A DNA stretch of 64,000 nucleotides from Comamonas testosteroni (lineage in GTDB: Bacteria > Pseudomonadota > Gammaproteobacteria > Burkholderiales > Burkholderiaceae_C): the NCBI RefSeq assembly GCF_014076415.1, contig NZ_CP043568.1, forward strand, positions 5,146,001 through 5,210,000, read 5' to 3'. The notes beneath the pieces are model-generated. The model did not search any database, was not told where the DNA came from, and worked only from the letters and a program-made list of their open reading frames with translations. Numbering within the stretch: the first letter of the stretch is position 1; every line of letters starts with the position of its first letter. Made by a program: the position numbers and the translations under genes. This document shows, one piece after another, positions 10,068 through 18,718 of the stretch.

Positions 10068-11812
10068 AGCACAGGCTCCTCAGCGGGTGCAGCCACGATC
10101 TGAGGCTTGACTTCCTTGTCGGGCTGAACGCCCATGAAACGCAATGTCTGCTGGACCACGTCCGCAAACACCGGGCCGGCCACCGTGCCGCCGTAGTAGG
10201 AACCGGCCGTAGGCTCGTCCACCATCACGGCCACGATGATGCGCGGCTTGTCGATGGGAGCGATGCCCGTGAACCAGGCGCGGTACTTGCCTGCGGCATA
10301 GCTCTTGCCCACCTGCTTGCGGGCAGTGCCCGATTTTCCGCCGATGGTGTAGCCCTCGGCCTGGGCCTTCTGGCCGGTACCACCAGGGCCTGCGGCCAGG
10401 CGCAACATGTGCAGCACCGCCTCTGCGTTTTCCTTGGAGATCACGCGCACGCCCACGGGAGGCTCGTTCGTTTTCAGAATCGTCGAGGGAATGACATTGC
10501 CCTCGTTGGAGAACACGGTGTAGGAGCGCGCCATCTGGAACAGCGAGGCCGACAGGCCATAGCCATAGGACATGGTGGCCTGCTCGATGGGCTTCCAGGT
10601 CTTCCAGGCACGCAGACGACCCGAGACCGCGCCCGGGAATTGAATCTGCGGTTTCTGGCCAAAGCCCAGAGCACTGAAGTACTCCCACATCTCCTGGGGC
10701 GAGAGCCTTTGCGCGACCTTGGTCGCGCCCACGTTGCTGGACTTCTGGATCACGCCCTCCACCGTCAGCGCGCCGTAGTTGTGCGTGTCGGTGATCGTGG
10801 AGCCCGTCACCGTATAGCGGCCAGGTGCGGTATCGATGATGGTGGACGGCTTGACGCGCTTGAGCTCCAGTGCCGTGGCAATGGTGATGGGCTTCATGGT
10901 CGAGCCGGGCTCGAAGGTGTCGGTCAGCGCGCGATTGCGCAGCTGCTCGCCCGTCAGGTTCTTGCGATGGCCAGGGTCATAGCTGGGATAGTTCGCCAGG
11001 GCCAGCAGCTCGCCGGTGTGCGCATCCATCACCACCACGCTGCCGGCCTTGGCTTTTTGCGACTCCACCTGCTGCTTGAGCTTCTGGTAGGCGTAGTACT
11101 GAACCTTGCTGTCGATGGACAGCTGAATGTCCTGGCCGTCCTGCGGCGGCACTTCCTCGCCCACGCCTTCGACCACACGGCCCAGGCGGTCCTTGATCAC
11201 GCGACGCGAACCGGGCTTTCCGGCCAGCTCCTTGTCAAAGGCCAGTTCCATGCCTTCCTGACCATGGTCTTCCACATTGGTGAAGCCCACGATATGCGCC
11301 GCCGACTCCCCTTCGGGATACTGGCGCTTGTATTCCTTGCGGTTGTAGATGCCCTTGATATTGAGCGCCACGATCTTCTGGCCTACATCCCAGTCCAGCT
11401 GACGCTTGACCCAGACAAAGGTCTTGTCCTCGACATCCAGCTTCTCCATCAGGGAGCGCAGCGGCATGTCCATGAGGCGCGCCACCTCCTTGAGCTTCTG
11501 CTGGACTTCAGGATCCTTCAGATCCACGTCCTCGGGAATAGCCCAGATGCTGGCCGCCGGCACGCTGGAGGCAAGGATCAGGCCGTTGCGATCCAGCAAA
11601 CGGCCCCGGTTGGCCGGCAGCTCCAGAGTACGCGCAAAGCGCACCAAACCCTGACGCTTGAAGAAGTCGTTGCCGAAGACCTGCACATAGGCAGCACGCG
11701 CACCCAGGCCCACAAAACCCAGCGCCAGCGCAGCCACAATGAACTTGCTGCGCCACAGCGGCGTCTTGGAGGCCAGCAAAGGGCTGGTGGTGTAGAGCAC
11801 GCTGCGTGTCAT
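10064..11812 (-). CDS. ftsI: Peptidoglycan D,D-transpeptidase FtsI (PBP3)
   Basis: Divisome class B penicillin-binding protein that cross-links septal peptidoglycan with FtsW. The 582 residues have one N-terminal membrane anchor (about residues 23-43), a PBP dimerisation domain, and the transpeptidase domain. The active-site motifs are visible: TFEPGSTMKP with the nucleophilic Ser in STMK, SSN (in IQKSSNVGA), and KSGT (in GGKSGTARK). It overlaps ftsL upstream and murE downstream by 4 bp each. The start at 11812 (MTRSVLYTT) fits that coupling. Confidence 0.96.
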   Translation of the reverse strand: MTRSVLYTTSPLLASKTPLWRSKFIVAALALGFVGLGARAAYVQVFGNDFFKRQGLVRFARTLELPANRGRLLDRNGLILASSVPAASIWAIPEDVDLKDPEVQQKLKEVARLMDMPLRSLMEKLDVEDKTFVWVKRQLDWDVGQKIVALNIKGIYNRKEYKRQYPEGESAAHIVGFTNVEDHGQEGMELAFDKELAGKPGSRRVIKDRLGRVVEGVGEEVPPQDGQDIQLSIDSKVQYYAYQKLKQQVESQKAKAGSVVVMDAHTGELLALANYPSYDPGHRKNLTGEQLRNRALTDTFEPGSTMKPITIATALELKRVKPSTIIDTAPGRYTVTGSTITDTHNYGALTVEGVIQKSSNVGATKVAQRLSPQEMWEYFSALGFGQKPQIQFPGAVSGRLRAWKTWKPIEQATMSYGYGLSASLFQMARSYTVFSNEGNVIPSTILKTNEPPVGVRVISKENAEAVLHMLRLAAGPGGTGQKAQAEGYTIGGKSGTARKQVGKSYAAGKYRAWFTGIAPIDKPRIIVAVMVDEPTAGSYYGGTVAGPVFADVVQQTLRFMGVQPDKEVKPQIVAAPAEEPVL

Positions 11813-12090
11813 CGCGCCGCTCCCGCTGCAGTCTCCTGCACGTACTGGGTGATTGCGGGGGATGCCGGCTTCATCTGCAGCTTTTCTCGCGCCACGGTCT
11901 CGATGCGCTGAGGCGTGGCCTGAGCACGCTTTTCTACCTGCAAGCGCAGCTGATCGGTCGCCAGCCGACGCGCCTCTGCCTCGGCGCGGTCCAGCTCGGT
12001 GAACAGGCGACGCGACTCATACTGGGTATGCACCAGAAAAATGGCGCTGGTCATGACCGCCAGCAGCAGCAGCAGGTTTATGCGCAGCAT
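11809..12090 (-). CDS. ftsL: Cell division protein FtsL
   Basis: Small bitopic divisome protein that forms a complex with FtsB and FtsQ. The 93 residues show the expected build: an N-terminal membrane segment (about residues 4-20, NLLLLLAVMTSAIFLVH), then a coiled-coil region with ELDRAEAEARRLATDQLRLQ, then the FtsL C-terminal EKLQMKPASPAITQYV. The ATG at 12090 has GGGAGGG about 6 bases upstream and is the only good in-frame start. It lies 43 bases after rsmH, the only real gap in this part of the cluster. Confidence 0.93.
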   Translation of the reverse strand: MLRINLLLLLAVMTSAIFLVHTQYESRRLFTELDRAEAEARRLATDQLRLQVEKRAQATPQRIETVAREKLQMKPASPAITQYVQETAAGAAR

Positions 12091-12133
12091 GGCAGCCCTC
12101 CCGCAGCCATGCGCAGAGCGGCATGGCGATGCA

Positions 12134-13069
12134 TCATGCAGGCACCTCGGTGCGCTCGGCGACGCGCATCACGGCGGAACGCGAACGGGGATTGGCATCC
12201 ACCTCGGCAGCACTGGGCTTGATGCGCTCCAGCGCCTTCAGACGCATGGGCGTGGGAGGCGCAAACGGTGCACGGCGGTCGTAGACCTCCTTGGAATGCT
12301 TGGCAATGAACTGCTTGACGATGCGATCTTCCAGCGAATGGAAGCTGATCACGGCCAGACGGCCGCCGGGGGCCAGCACGCGCAGACTGGCTTCTAGCGC
12401 TTGCTCAAGCTCCTGAAGTTCGGCATTGATGAAAATCCGAAGAGCCTGGAAGGTCCGTGTTGCCGGGTTCTGCCCAGCCTCGCGGGTCTTGACCGCGCCA
12501 GCCACGAGTTGGGCCAGCTCGGCAGTGGTGCGTAATGGGCCCTGGCTTTCGCGCCGAGCAACAATCGCCTTTGCAATGGGGCCAGCAAACCGTTCTTCGC
12601 CGTAGTCACGTATCACCTCCGCAATCTGCTGCACTTCCGCGTCTTCGAGCCACTCGGCCACGCTCTGACCACGCGTGGTGTCCATGCGCATGTCGAGGGG
12701 GCCATCAAAGCGGAAGCTGAAGCCCCGGTCCGGGTTGTCGATCTGGGGCGAGCTCACCCCCAGGTCCATCAACACGCCCTGCACACTGCCTTCGGGCAGT
12801 TCGCCCAGATGGCGAAATCCTTCATGCCGAATCGAAAAACGCGCATCGGTGATGCGCGCCGCCTCAGCAATTGCGTCCGGGTCTTTGTCGAACGCGATCA
12901 AGCGCCCCTCCGGCCCCAACCTTTGCAAAATGAGCCGGGAATGACCGCCTCGACCGAACGTCGCATCGACCCACTGGCCGGCGGGCGGCTCGGCGGCACC
13001 ACCCAGCAGGGCGTCCACGGCCTCATCCAGCAAGACGGTGATATGTTGCAACGGCTGATTCACAAGCAC
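12134..13069 (-). CDS. rsmH: 16S rRNA (cytosine(1402)-N4)-methyltransferase
   Basis: Methylates the N4 of C1402 in 16S rRNA with S-adenosylmethionine (formerly MraW). The 311 residues begin with [14 protein letters not shown]; the SAM loop is [20 protein letters not shown] (about 32-51). [20 protein letters not shown] is strongly conserved in the family, and the C-terminus has [19 protein letters not shown]. It is the second gene of the dcw cluster, 3 bases after mraZ. The last bases contain an ATGATG but no frame opens usefully from there. Confidence 0.97.
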   Translation of the reverse strand: MLVNQPLQHITVLLDEAVDALLGGAAEPPAGQWVDATFGRGGHSRLILQRLGPEGRLIAFDKDPDAIAEAARITDARFSIRHEGFRHLGELPEGSVQGVLMDLGVSSPQIDNPDRGFSFRFDGPLDMRMDTTRGQSVAEWLEDAEVQQIAEVIRDYGEERFAGPIAKAIVARRESQGPLRTTAELAQLVAGAVKTREAGQNPATRTFQALRIFINAELQELEQALEASLRVLAPGGRLAVISFHSLEDRIVKQFIAKHSKEVYDRRAPFAPPTPMRLKALERIKPSAAEVDANPRSRSAVMRVAERTEVPA

Positions 13070-13072
13070 TTC

Positions 13073-13501
13073 CTACAAAACAAAATCCTGGAAAGCCGCC
13101 GGCATCGGTTGCTGGCGCGCTTCCGCTTCGCGCAATTCATAAGTGGCCTTGTCCCAGACCTCGAAATGCGCCCCCATGCCCAGCATCAAGACCTCTTTGG
13201 TCAGACCTGTGGCCTCACGCAACTCGGGCGAAATCAGCAGCCGACCGGTTGCATCCATCTCCGCATCCATGGCATTGCCCAGAAAAATCCGCTTCCACCA
13301 CTGAGCCGTGATCGGCAGTTGCGCGACACGTTCGCGAAACTGCAGCCACTCGGGGCGCGGAAACAGCAACAGACAGCCATCGGGATGCTTGGTGAAAGTG
13401 ACCTGCCCCTCAGCCAAGGACAAAAGGGCGTCACGATGCCGGGTCGGCACCGAGAGCCGCCCCTTTCCATCGAGATTCAGCGAAGACGCCCCTTGAAACA
13501 C
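13073..13501 (-). CDS. mraZ: MraZ transcriptional regulator of the dcw cluster (GTG start)
   Basis: DNA-binding protein of the SpoVT/AbrB-like fold that represses its own dcw promoter in E. coli. The 142 residues begin with [20 protein letters not shown], the first of two tandem MraZ domains; the second contains [15 protein letters not shown] (about residues 84-98). The first codon is GTG at 13501, preceded by GGAG at about 11 bases. The first gene of the cluster, it lies just downstream of the promoter and three 10-bp repeats described separately, so autoregulation is likely. Confidence 0.95.
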   Translation of the reverse strand: MFQGASSLNLDGKGRLSVPTRHRDALLSLAEGQVTFTKHPDGCLLLFPRPEWLQFRERVAQLPITAQWWKRIFLGNAMDAEMDATGRLLISPELREATGLTKEVLMLGMGAHFEVWDKATYELREAEARQQPMPAAFQDFVL

Positions 13502-13560
13502 GGCAAGTTACTCCGGTCATCTGGAGCCGCTCGTTCCCCAAAAATGGGCACGAGGGCAAC

Positions 13561-13590
13561 TTTCACCACTTAATTGCACTTTTTTGCACT
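13561..13590 (-). promoter_or_regulatory. Candidate MraZ operator: three in-phase 10-bp direct repeats
   Basis: Read on the minus strand, three consecutive decamers start with AGTG: AGTGCAAAAA, AGTGCAATTA and AGTGGTGAAA, with no spacer. In E. coli and mycoplasmas MraZ binds short direct repeats repeated every helical turn upstream of mraZ. The block lies 60-90 bases before the mraZ GTG and overlaps the predicted -10 and transcription start. The repeat is seen directly; binding by MraZ is inference. Confidence 0.7.
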
Positions 13591-13616
13591 GTATCAGCAA
13601 TTCAAGGTGAATCCAA
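13588..13616 (-). promoter_or_regulatory. Predicted sigma-70 promoter of the dcw cluster (PmraZ)
   Basis: On the minus strand TTGGAT (13616-13611) and TACAGT (13593-13588) are separated by exactly 17 bases, a fair match to the -35 and -10 consensus. Its -10 overlaps the first AGTG repeat, which suits repression. It lies about 90 bases upstream of the mraZ start in the AT-rich intergenic region. Confidence 0.5.
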
Positions 13617-13813
13617 ACCCGAAGGAACAATTATTTGCAATGAAATCAAGTACTTAGAGAGAAAAAGAAAAGCCTTATTCTGAAAATACCTTTCCTTTAC
13701 AAGCACTTAGCAAAGTCAATGCAAGTGGACTCTCATTAGGGAGCGTCAATTGCAACCATTCAATTCAATGGAAAGAACTGATTTAAGTCTCGACCTTCTC
13801 CTACAAATGCAAA
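13617..13813. other. AT-rich intergenic region between hslU and mraZ
   Basis: About 200 bases noticeably richer in A and T than the rest of the window, between the dcw promoter and the hslU terminator. I see no gene and no clear further promoter in it. Part of it may act as an UP-element-like upstream region for PmraZ, but that is inference from composition only. Confidence 0.5.
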
Positions 13814-13833
13814 CTGCCCGCACAGGCGGGCAG
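13801..13833 (-). terminator. Rho-independent terminator of hslVU
   Basis: On the minus strand CTGCCCGC, loop CTGT, GCGGGCAG (13833-13814) forms a perfect 8-bp stem followed by TTTGCATTTG. It is 22 bases after the hslU stop. The T tract is short, so strength is uncertain. Confidence 0.75.
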
Positions 13834-13855
13834 CTCGCTTCAAGCGCTCAGTTCT

Positions 13856-15175
13856 TCAAAGAATGAAGCGCGACAGATCCTCATCCTTGCTCAGCATCTG
13901 CAGGCGCTGATCCACATAGGCTGCATCGATCACCACGGTCTGTCCCGAAAGCTTGGCAGCATCGAAGCTGACCTCGTCAAGCAGACGCTCCATCACTGTG
14001 GACAGGCGCCGCGCACCGATGTTCTCGGTACTCTCGTTGACGTCAAAGGCAATCGTCGCCAGACGCGTGATGCCCTCTGGCTTGAACTCCAGAGTCACGC
14101 CTTCGGTCGCCAGCAGCGCCTGATACTGCTTGACCAGGGAGGCGTGAGTCTGCATCAGAATCGCCTCGAAGTCCTGTACCGACAGAGATTCCAGTTCCAC
14201 GCGAATGGGAAAGCGCCCCTGCAGCTCGGGAATCAGGTCGCTGGGCTTGGACAGGTGGAAAGCACCCGAGGCGATGAACAGAATGTGGTCAGTCTTGACC
14301 ACACCGTACTTGGTCGAGACGCTGGTGCCTTCGACCAAGGGCAGCAGGTCACGCTGCACACCCTGACGCGATACATCGGAGCCACTGGTTTCCTGGCGCG
14401 TCGCCACCTTGTCGATTTCGTCGATGAAGACAATGCCGTTTTGCTCGGCATTGGCAATGGCGCGGGTCTTGACGTCTTCCTCATTGACCATCTTTGCGGC
14501 TTCCTCATCGGTCAGCAGCTTCAGGGCCTCGGCGATCTTGAGCTTGCGCGTCTTGCGCTTTTCCTGGCCCATGTGGCTGAACATGCCGCGCAGTTGCTCG
14601 GCCATCTCCTCCATGCCCTGGGGGCCCATGATCTGCACCTGAGGCATCTGCTCGGCGATGTCGATCTCGATTTCCTTGTCGTCGAGCTGACCTTCACGCA
14701 ACTTCTTGCGAAAAACCTGACGCGCCGTATTGTCTGCCGGTACTTCACCGGTGCGGGCCTGCGGGATCAGCACATCGAGAATGCGCTCCTCGGCAGCATC
14801 TTCGGCGCGGGCGCGCATCTTCTTCATGTCCGACTCGCGCGTCTGCTTGACGGCAACCTCGGCCAGATCGCGGATGATGGCATCCACATCCTTGCCCACA
14901 TAGCCCACTTCGGTGAACTTGGTCGCCTCGACCTTGATGAAGGGGGCATCGGCGAGCTTTGCCAGGCGGCGCGCGATCTCCGTCTTGCCCACGCCCGTAG
15001 GGCCTATCATCAGAATGTTCTTGGGCGTGATTTCCTGGCGCAGGCCCTCGGGCACCTGCTGGCGGCGCCAGCGATTGCGCAAGGCAATCGACACCGCGCG
15101 CTTGGCACCATGCTGGCCGACGATGTGCTTGTCCAGCTCGGAGACGATCTCCTGGGGAGTCATGGCAGAAGACAT
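13856..15175 (-). CDS. hslU: HslU ATPase subunit of the HslVU protease
   Basis: AAA+ unfoldase (ClpY) that feeds substrates to the HslV proteolytic chamber in the cytoplasm. The 439 residues have [21 protein letters not shown] at the N-terminus, Walker [16 protein letters not shown] (about 54-68), Walker [13 protein letters not shown], and the sensor-2 region [16 protein letters not shown]. The C-terminus DEDLSRFIL is the tail that inserts into HslV. It follows hslV by 77 bases, a gap that holds an intergenic repeat. It ends just before a terminator. Confidence 0.97.
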   Translation of the reverse strand: MSSAMTPQEIVSELDKHIVGQHGAKRAVSIALRNRWRRQQVPEGLRQEITPKNILMIGPTGVGKTEIARRLAKLADAPFIKVEATKFTEVGYVGKDVDAIIRDLAEVAVKQTRESDMKKMRARAEDAAEERILDVLIPQARTGEVPADNTARQVFRKKLREGQLDDKEIEIDIAEQMPQVQIMGPQGMEEMAEQLRGMFSHMGQEKRKTRKLKIAEALKLLTDEEAAKMVNEEDVKTRAIANAEQNGIVFIDEIDKVATRQETSGSDVSRQGVQRDLLPLVEGTSVSTKYGVVKTDHILFIASGAFHLSKPSDLIPELQGRFPIRVELESLSVQDFEAILMQTHASLVKQYQALLATEGVTLEFKPEGITRLATIAFDVNESTENIGARRLSTVMERLLDEVSFDAAKLSGQTVVIDAAYVDQRLQMLSKDEDLSRFIL

Positions 15176-15195
15176 GTGAATTCTCAGTCAAATAT

Positions 15196-15236
15196 GCTTC
15201 TAGCGCCCATCCATAAAGCGCCAGCAGCTATCAATT
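15196..15236. repeat. Interspersed intergenic repeat, family AGCTGCTRGCGC, copy 1
   Basis: Lies between hslV and hslU. It is an imperfect inverted repeat (GCTTCTAGCGC ... GCGCCAGCAGCT) ending in AGCTATCAATT. The right half shares 20 of 21 bases with a stretch at 47929-47949, and the core resembles the terminator at 45672-45758. I associate such elements with intergenic regions of Comamonadaceae. Confidence 0.6.
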
Positions 15237-15252
15237 CGGATAGTCGAGGTGC

Positions 15253-15798
15253 TTACAGCGTCTCGATCGTGTGATTCATATTGGTGTAGATGCACAGCTC
15301 GCCGGCAATCGCCAGGGATTTGCGCACCACATCCTCAGCCGACAGCTCGGTATTGTTCAGCAAGGCCTTGGCGGCAGAATGCGCATAGGCACCGCCGGAG
15401 CCGATGGACACGATGCCCTGTTCGGGCTCCAGAACGTCGCCATTGCCGGTGATGATGAGCGAGGTCGTAGCATCGGCGACTGCCAGCATGGCTTCGAGCT
15501 TGCGCAGCACACGGTCGGTACGCCACTCCTTGGTCAGCTCGATCGCGGCGCGGGTCAGGTTGCCCTGGTGTTTTTCCAGCTTGGCCTCGAAGCGCTCGAA
15601 CAGCGTGAAGGCATCTGCGGTTGCCCCCGCAAAGCCCGCCAGCACCTTGCCGTGATAGAGCTTGCGCACCTTGCGCGCCGTGCCCTTGATGACGATATTG
15701 CCCAATGTGACCTGACCATCACCGCCGATGGCGACTTGCACGCCCTCGGGAGTCTGGCGGCGCACGCTCAAAATGGTGGTGCCGTGAAACTGTTCCAT
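15253..15798 (-). CDS. hslV: HslV peptidase subunit of the HslVU protease
   Basis: Threonine peptidase related to proteasome beta subunits. After processing, the catalytic Thr would be in [10 protein letters not shown] (residues 7-8). The 181 residues contain [21 protein letters not shown] and the [17 protein letters not shown] segment, all typical. The ATG at 15798 has no purine-rich Shine-Dalgarno (the bases before it are GCCCCAG) and lies only 7 bases after a heat-shock-like -10 element. hslU follows on the same strand. Confidence 0.96.
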   Translation of the reverse strand: MEQFHGTTILSVRRQTPEGVQVAIGGDGQVTLGNIVIKGTARKVRKLYHGKVLAGFAGATADAFTLFERFEAKLEKHQGNLTRAAIELTKEWRTDRVLRKLEAMLAVADATTSLIITGNGDVLEPEQGIVSIGSGGAYAHSAAKALLNNTELSAEDVVRKSLAIAGELCIYTNMNHTIETL

Positions 15799-15805
15799 CT
15801 GGGGC

Positions 15806-15834
15806 AGATGGGGGCAGGCAAGATCGACCTCAAG
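15806..15834 (-). promoter_or_regulatory. Sigma-32-like heat-shock promoter of hslVU
   Basis: On the minus strand CTTGAGG (15834-15828), 14 bases, then CCCCATCT (15813-15806). The E. coli sigma-32 consensus is CTTGAAA, 13-17 bases, CCCCATNT, so the -10 match is exact. The start of transcription would fall at or next to the hslV ATG. The -35 also sits in a 6+2+6 palindrome (15826-15839, GACCTCAAGAGGTC). Function is inferred from the match and from hslVU being heat-shock genes. Confidence 0.6.
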
Positions 15835-15946
15835 AGGTCCAGAAAAATTAAATTTGCAGCGCTTGCCGTGGACAAGGCCTCAAAACAGCCCAGCTCCAGC
15901 CAGAGACGCAGCCCTCTTCGGAGATGCTGCACAGCCACTCAGGGAG

Positions 15947-17674
15947 CTAGTCCCGTCTTGGAATCACCTGTGCATGCTCCTGAACGCCAACAACATTGAA
16001 GAACACCGCAAGCAACTGGTGCAACTGACTGAACTGCAACACGTGGCCCAGCTCCTGCATCTGCGCAGCCCAGTTCAGCACCGAGCCTGCGGCAGCAAAG
16101 TCCATGCGTACCAGGCGCGTGCAGTCAATGGCAATGGCTTCGCCAAGCTTGGCCTTTTCCTGAACCTCGGCCAGCCAGGGCAATGCATCGCCGTCGATCA
16201 CGCCTTGCAGCGCAAAACGCGGCTGATGCTCCTTCCAGAGCATGCCTGGCTGAATCGTCTCCGGCCCCAGGAGCCGGCTATCTTTGGCACGCAGGTTCTG
16301 CGCCTGCCCTTCATTCGAGTATGCACAGACTGGATCGTCCCACGAGGGTGGAGACAACTCGTAGGTCACGCAATAGTCCAGCGCCGTCAGCTCAAATTCG
16401 TCCTGCAGATGCATCAGGCGCTGCATGGCCAGACGCAAATACCACCAGTCCTGATCAACGGCGCGATCACCGGAAGGGGTGTGCTTGCTGAGTACGGCCT
16501 GCAATCTTTCATGTCCGGCAAAGACCAGTGATCCTTTTTCGTCGGCCCATCGCTGGGTCGCATCCAGCAGCGGCTTCTTCACACCGGGGTCGAGGCTCTC
16601 CAGGGCGCTCCAGTCCATGACAGAGCTGCCGGCGCTGCGCGCCTTGCTTGCCAGCAGCGCCTTGAAAGCAGGCTCATCCAAATGCACAGGAGCCTGCCAG
16701 CGAACGCCGGTCTGCACTGCTGTGGCATCCGGCGCGGTTTCGCCAAGCCTGCCCGCCTGCTGCGGCATCACAAACCATTGCGGGGCCGAACGACCGAAAC
16801 GCGCCACAAAGTCCATGGCTGCGTCTTCAAACTGAGCCTGCATGCCTGCTGCGCGGTACATATCCAGCAGTGCCAGCCAGACCTGCAACTGCGCCGGCGT
16901 ATCCTGAGCACGCTCGGCGATCAAGGCCTTGAGACTGGTCTCGGCTGCGACGTTGTCACCGCTGGCAAACACAATCGCTGCGTCCTCAAGCGCAGCATCA
17001 TGCTCGAAGCGCGCAAAGGATGGCGGAACCATGTTGATATCGGTTGGAGCCGAGACCTCGGTCGTGGCAAACGCCGGCGAAAAGTCTGTCTCGCCACGCA
17101 GGCCCGGCAAAGCCACAGGATTGCCCAGTCGACTTGATGGCGGCAGTTCCAGATCGCTTGGCAGCACATCCTGAAGCAGAGGCAGCGTGCTGATCGAAAG
17201 CGGCTGGCTTTTAAATACCGAAGGCATGCTGCCTCCGCCCTCAGGCAGTTGCAGCGGCATGGTCGCGGCATCAGCGGCCAGCTTGCCGCGCCACCATTGC
17301 TGGGCCATCTGCGCTTCGATCTCGTCGATCTTCTTGATGGTTTCTGCGCGCTCGCCCGGCACGGAGCTTTGGGCAGTCTGCAAAAAAGCGGAAGGCGCTA
17401 GTGGGGTCAGCGTCTCGAGTGGAGCCCTGGCAGTCACCGCCGTCTTGGACAACTGAGCCTGGCGCAGCTTGCGCAGCTGGTCAAACTCACGCTTTCGCAC
17501 AAAGTCGTTCTGGCGCTTGCGCTCCAGCATTTCCTTGAGCGCCTGCTTGCTGTACTGACTTTCTTCGCTGTCCTGGTTGAGATTCTCCAAGTCGGACCAA
17601 TTCACGGTCGGGTGGCGCACAAAACGCACCACCTTGGACAGCAACCCTCCCGACTTGTTTTCTTCTTTTGCCAT
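15947..17674 (-). CDS. Hypothetical protein with C-terminal STAS domain
   Basis: A 575-residue soluble protein without signal peptide. The N-terminus is charged (SKQALKEMLERKRQNDFVRKREFDQ, a probable helix near residues 41-65, here shown in part), the middle is low in recognisable motifs, and the last 90 residues (ALPWLAEVQEKAKLGEAIAI ... DFAAAGSVLNWAAQMQELGH) resemble a STAS domain like those of anti-sigma antagonists and lipid-asymmetry MlaB. I do not see a clear phosphorylatable Ser motif of the SpoIIAA kind. It lies 46 bases after dksA on the same strand. Proteins of this type near dksA or hslVU occur in Burkholderiales; the function is unknown to me. Confidence 0.75.
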   Translation of the reverse strand: MAKEENKSGGLLSKVVRFVRHPTVNWSDLENLNQDSEESQYSKQALKEMLERKRQNDFVRKREFDQLRKLRQAQLSKTAVTARAPLETLTPLAPSAFLQTAQSSVPGERAETIKKIDEIEAQMAQQWWRGKLAADAATMPLQLPEGGGSMPSVFKSQPLSISTLPLLQDVLPSDLELPPSSRLGNPVALPGLRGETDFSPAFATTEVSAPTDINMVPPSFARFEHDAALEDAAIVFASGDNVAAETSLKALIAERAQDTPAQLQVWLALLDMYRAAGMQAQFEDAAMDFVARFGRSAPQWFVMPQQAGRLGETAPDATAVQTGVRWQAPVHLDEPAFKALLASKARSAGSSVMDWSALESLDPGVKKPLLDATQRWADEKGSLVFAGHERLQAVLSKHTPSGDRAVDQDWWYLRLAMQRLMHLQDEFELTALDYCVTYELSPPSWDDPVCAYSNEGQAQNLRAKDSRLLGPETIQPGMLWKEHQPRFALQGVIDGDALPWLAEVQEKAKLGEAIAIDCTRLVRMDFAAAGSVLNWAAQMQELGHVLQFSQLHQLLAVFFNVVGVQEHAQVIPRRD

Positions 17675-17720
17675 GGTCCTCTACTTTGCTGCCTGCAGCC
17701 CCTCCAACGCCTGACGCAGA

Positions 17721-18464
17721 TCAATCGCCGTACATCTTCTGCTTGAGTTCACGGCGCTGCTGGGCTTCCAGCGACAGTGTAGCCGTGGGGCGAGCCAGCA
17801 GTCGTCCCACACCGATGGGCTCGCCGGTCTCGTCACAGTAGCCGTAGTCACCTGCATCAATGCGGGCAATGGACTGATCGATCTTCTTGAGCAGCTTGCG
17901 CTCGCGGTCACGGGTGCGCAGCTCGAGAGCGTGCTCTTCCTCAATGGTGGCACGATCGGCAGGATCGGGCACCACGACGGTGTCTTCACGCAGGTTTTCC
18001 GCAGTCTCGCCCGCATTCACATGCATATCGTTCTTGAGCGCGACCAGCTTGCGACGGAAGTAGGCCAGCTGGGCGTCGTTCATGTAATCGTCATCAGACA
18101 TGGCCAGCACTTCAGCATCGGTCAGCTCCTCTACCGACTTGGTCTTCCAGGCGTTGGCCAGCTTGGGATCTTTCTTGGGCACAGCTTGCTTTGTGTTGGT
18201 CATTGCTTTCGTATCTCTCATGGTTGCCGCTGCCCTGGCTGCCGAAGCTGCCAGGGGCGGAACATCTGTTTCAGGCTGCCGCGCTGGAGGCGATGCAGAA
18301 CGCTTGGATCTGGACGATTTGGAAGATTCTCCCGCTGCTGCAGGTACCAGCACCGGGTTGTCCAACGCGGCGTCCACCAAAGAGGTCTCGACGCTGCGGG
18401 GGTGCACAGCCGCTGACGCAGCTTTGGCTGCAGCCTTGGGCAGATTACTTTTCACAGCGGTCAC
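17721..18464 (-). CDS. dksA: RNA polymerase-binding factor DksA with N-terminal extension and degenerate zinc finger
   Basis: Secondary-channel regulator that acts with ppGpp on RNA polymerase. The DksA core starts near residue 100; the coiled-coil tip residues are intact (D167, D170, A172 in DPADRA). The four zinc Cys positions of E. coli DksA read C210, T213, S231 and A234, so metal binding by the usual site is not possible. The first 90 or so residues are Ala-, Ser- and Pro-rich and unlike any domain I know. The long form is supported by AAGGAG seven bases before the GTG at 18464; internal ATGs at 18221 and 18203 have weaker sites, so a shorter product is also possible. Confidence 0.9.
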   Translation of the reverse strand: MTAVKSNLPKAAAKAASAAVHPRSVETSLVDAALDNPVLVPAAAGESSKSSRSKRSASPPARQPETDVPPLAASAARAAATMRDTKAMTNTKQAVPKKDPKLANAWKTKSVEELTDAEVLAMSDDDYMNDAQLAYFRRKLVALKNDMHVNAGETAENLREDTVVVPDPADRATIEEEHALELRTRDRERKLLKKIDQSIARIDAGDYGYCDETGEPIGVGRLLARPTATLSLEAQQRRELKQKMYGD

Positions 18465-18642
18465 GTCCTGTCTCCTTACAGTACAGAGCCCTTGCAGGGC
18501 CGGATTGCTCCAACACCCTCTTTAGGGCCGGCATTGTAGCCACGCCAGTCCCCCCAGCCCGGCTCCGTTGCACATACCCCACAATTTGCAACAAAGCCTG
18601 CGCCTGTTTCGGTCAGTTTGCGAGAAATAACAGACAAACAAA
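18465..18642. other. Intergenic region upstream of dksA
   Basis: About 180 bases between the dksA start and the terminator of the COG0523 gene. It must hold the dksA promoter. I see the strong AAGGAG at the dksA start but no convincing -35/-10 pair. Confidence 0.5.
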
Positions 18643-18663
18643 ACGGCCTGCTTGGCAGGCCGT
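18643..18663 (-). terminator. Rho-independent terminator after the COG0523 GTPase gene
   Basis: A perfect 9-bp stem (ACGGCCTGC / GCAGGCCGT) with a 3-base loop, followed on the minus strand by TTTTGTTTGTCTG. It lies 56 bases after the stop of the COG0523 gene. Confidence 0.85.
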
Positions 18664-18718
18664 CAGTCATTGTCAGCAAACCGTTAGCTTTCGCCGAAAC
18701 AGCCCCCAAACCAAGGGT

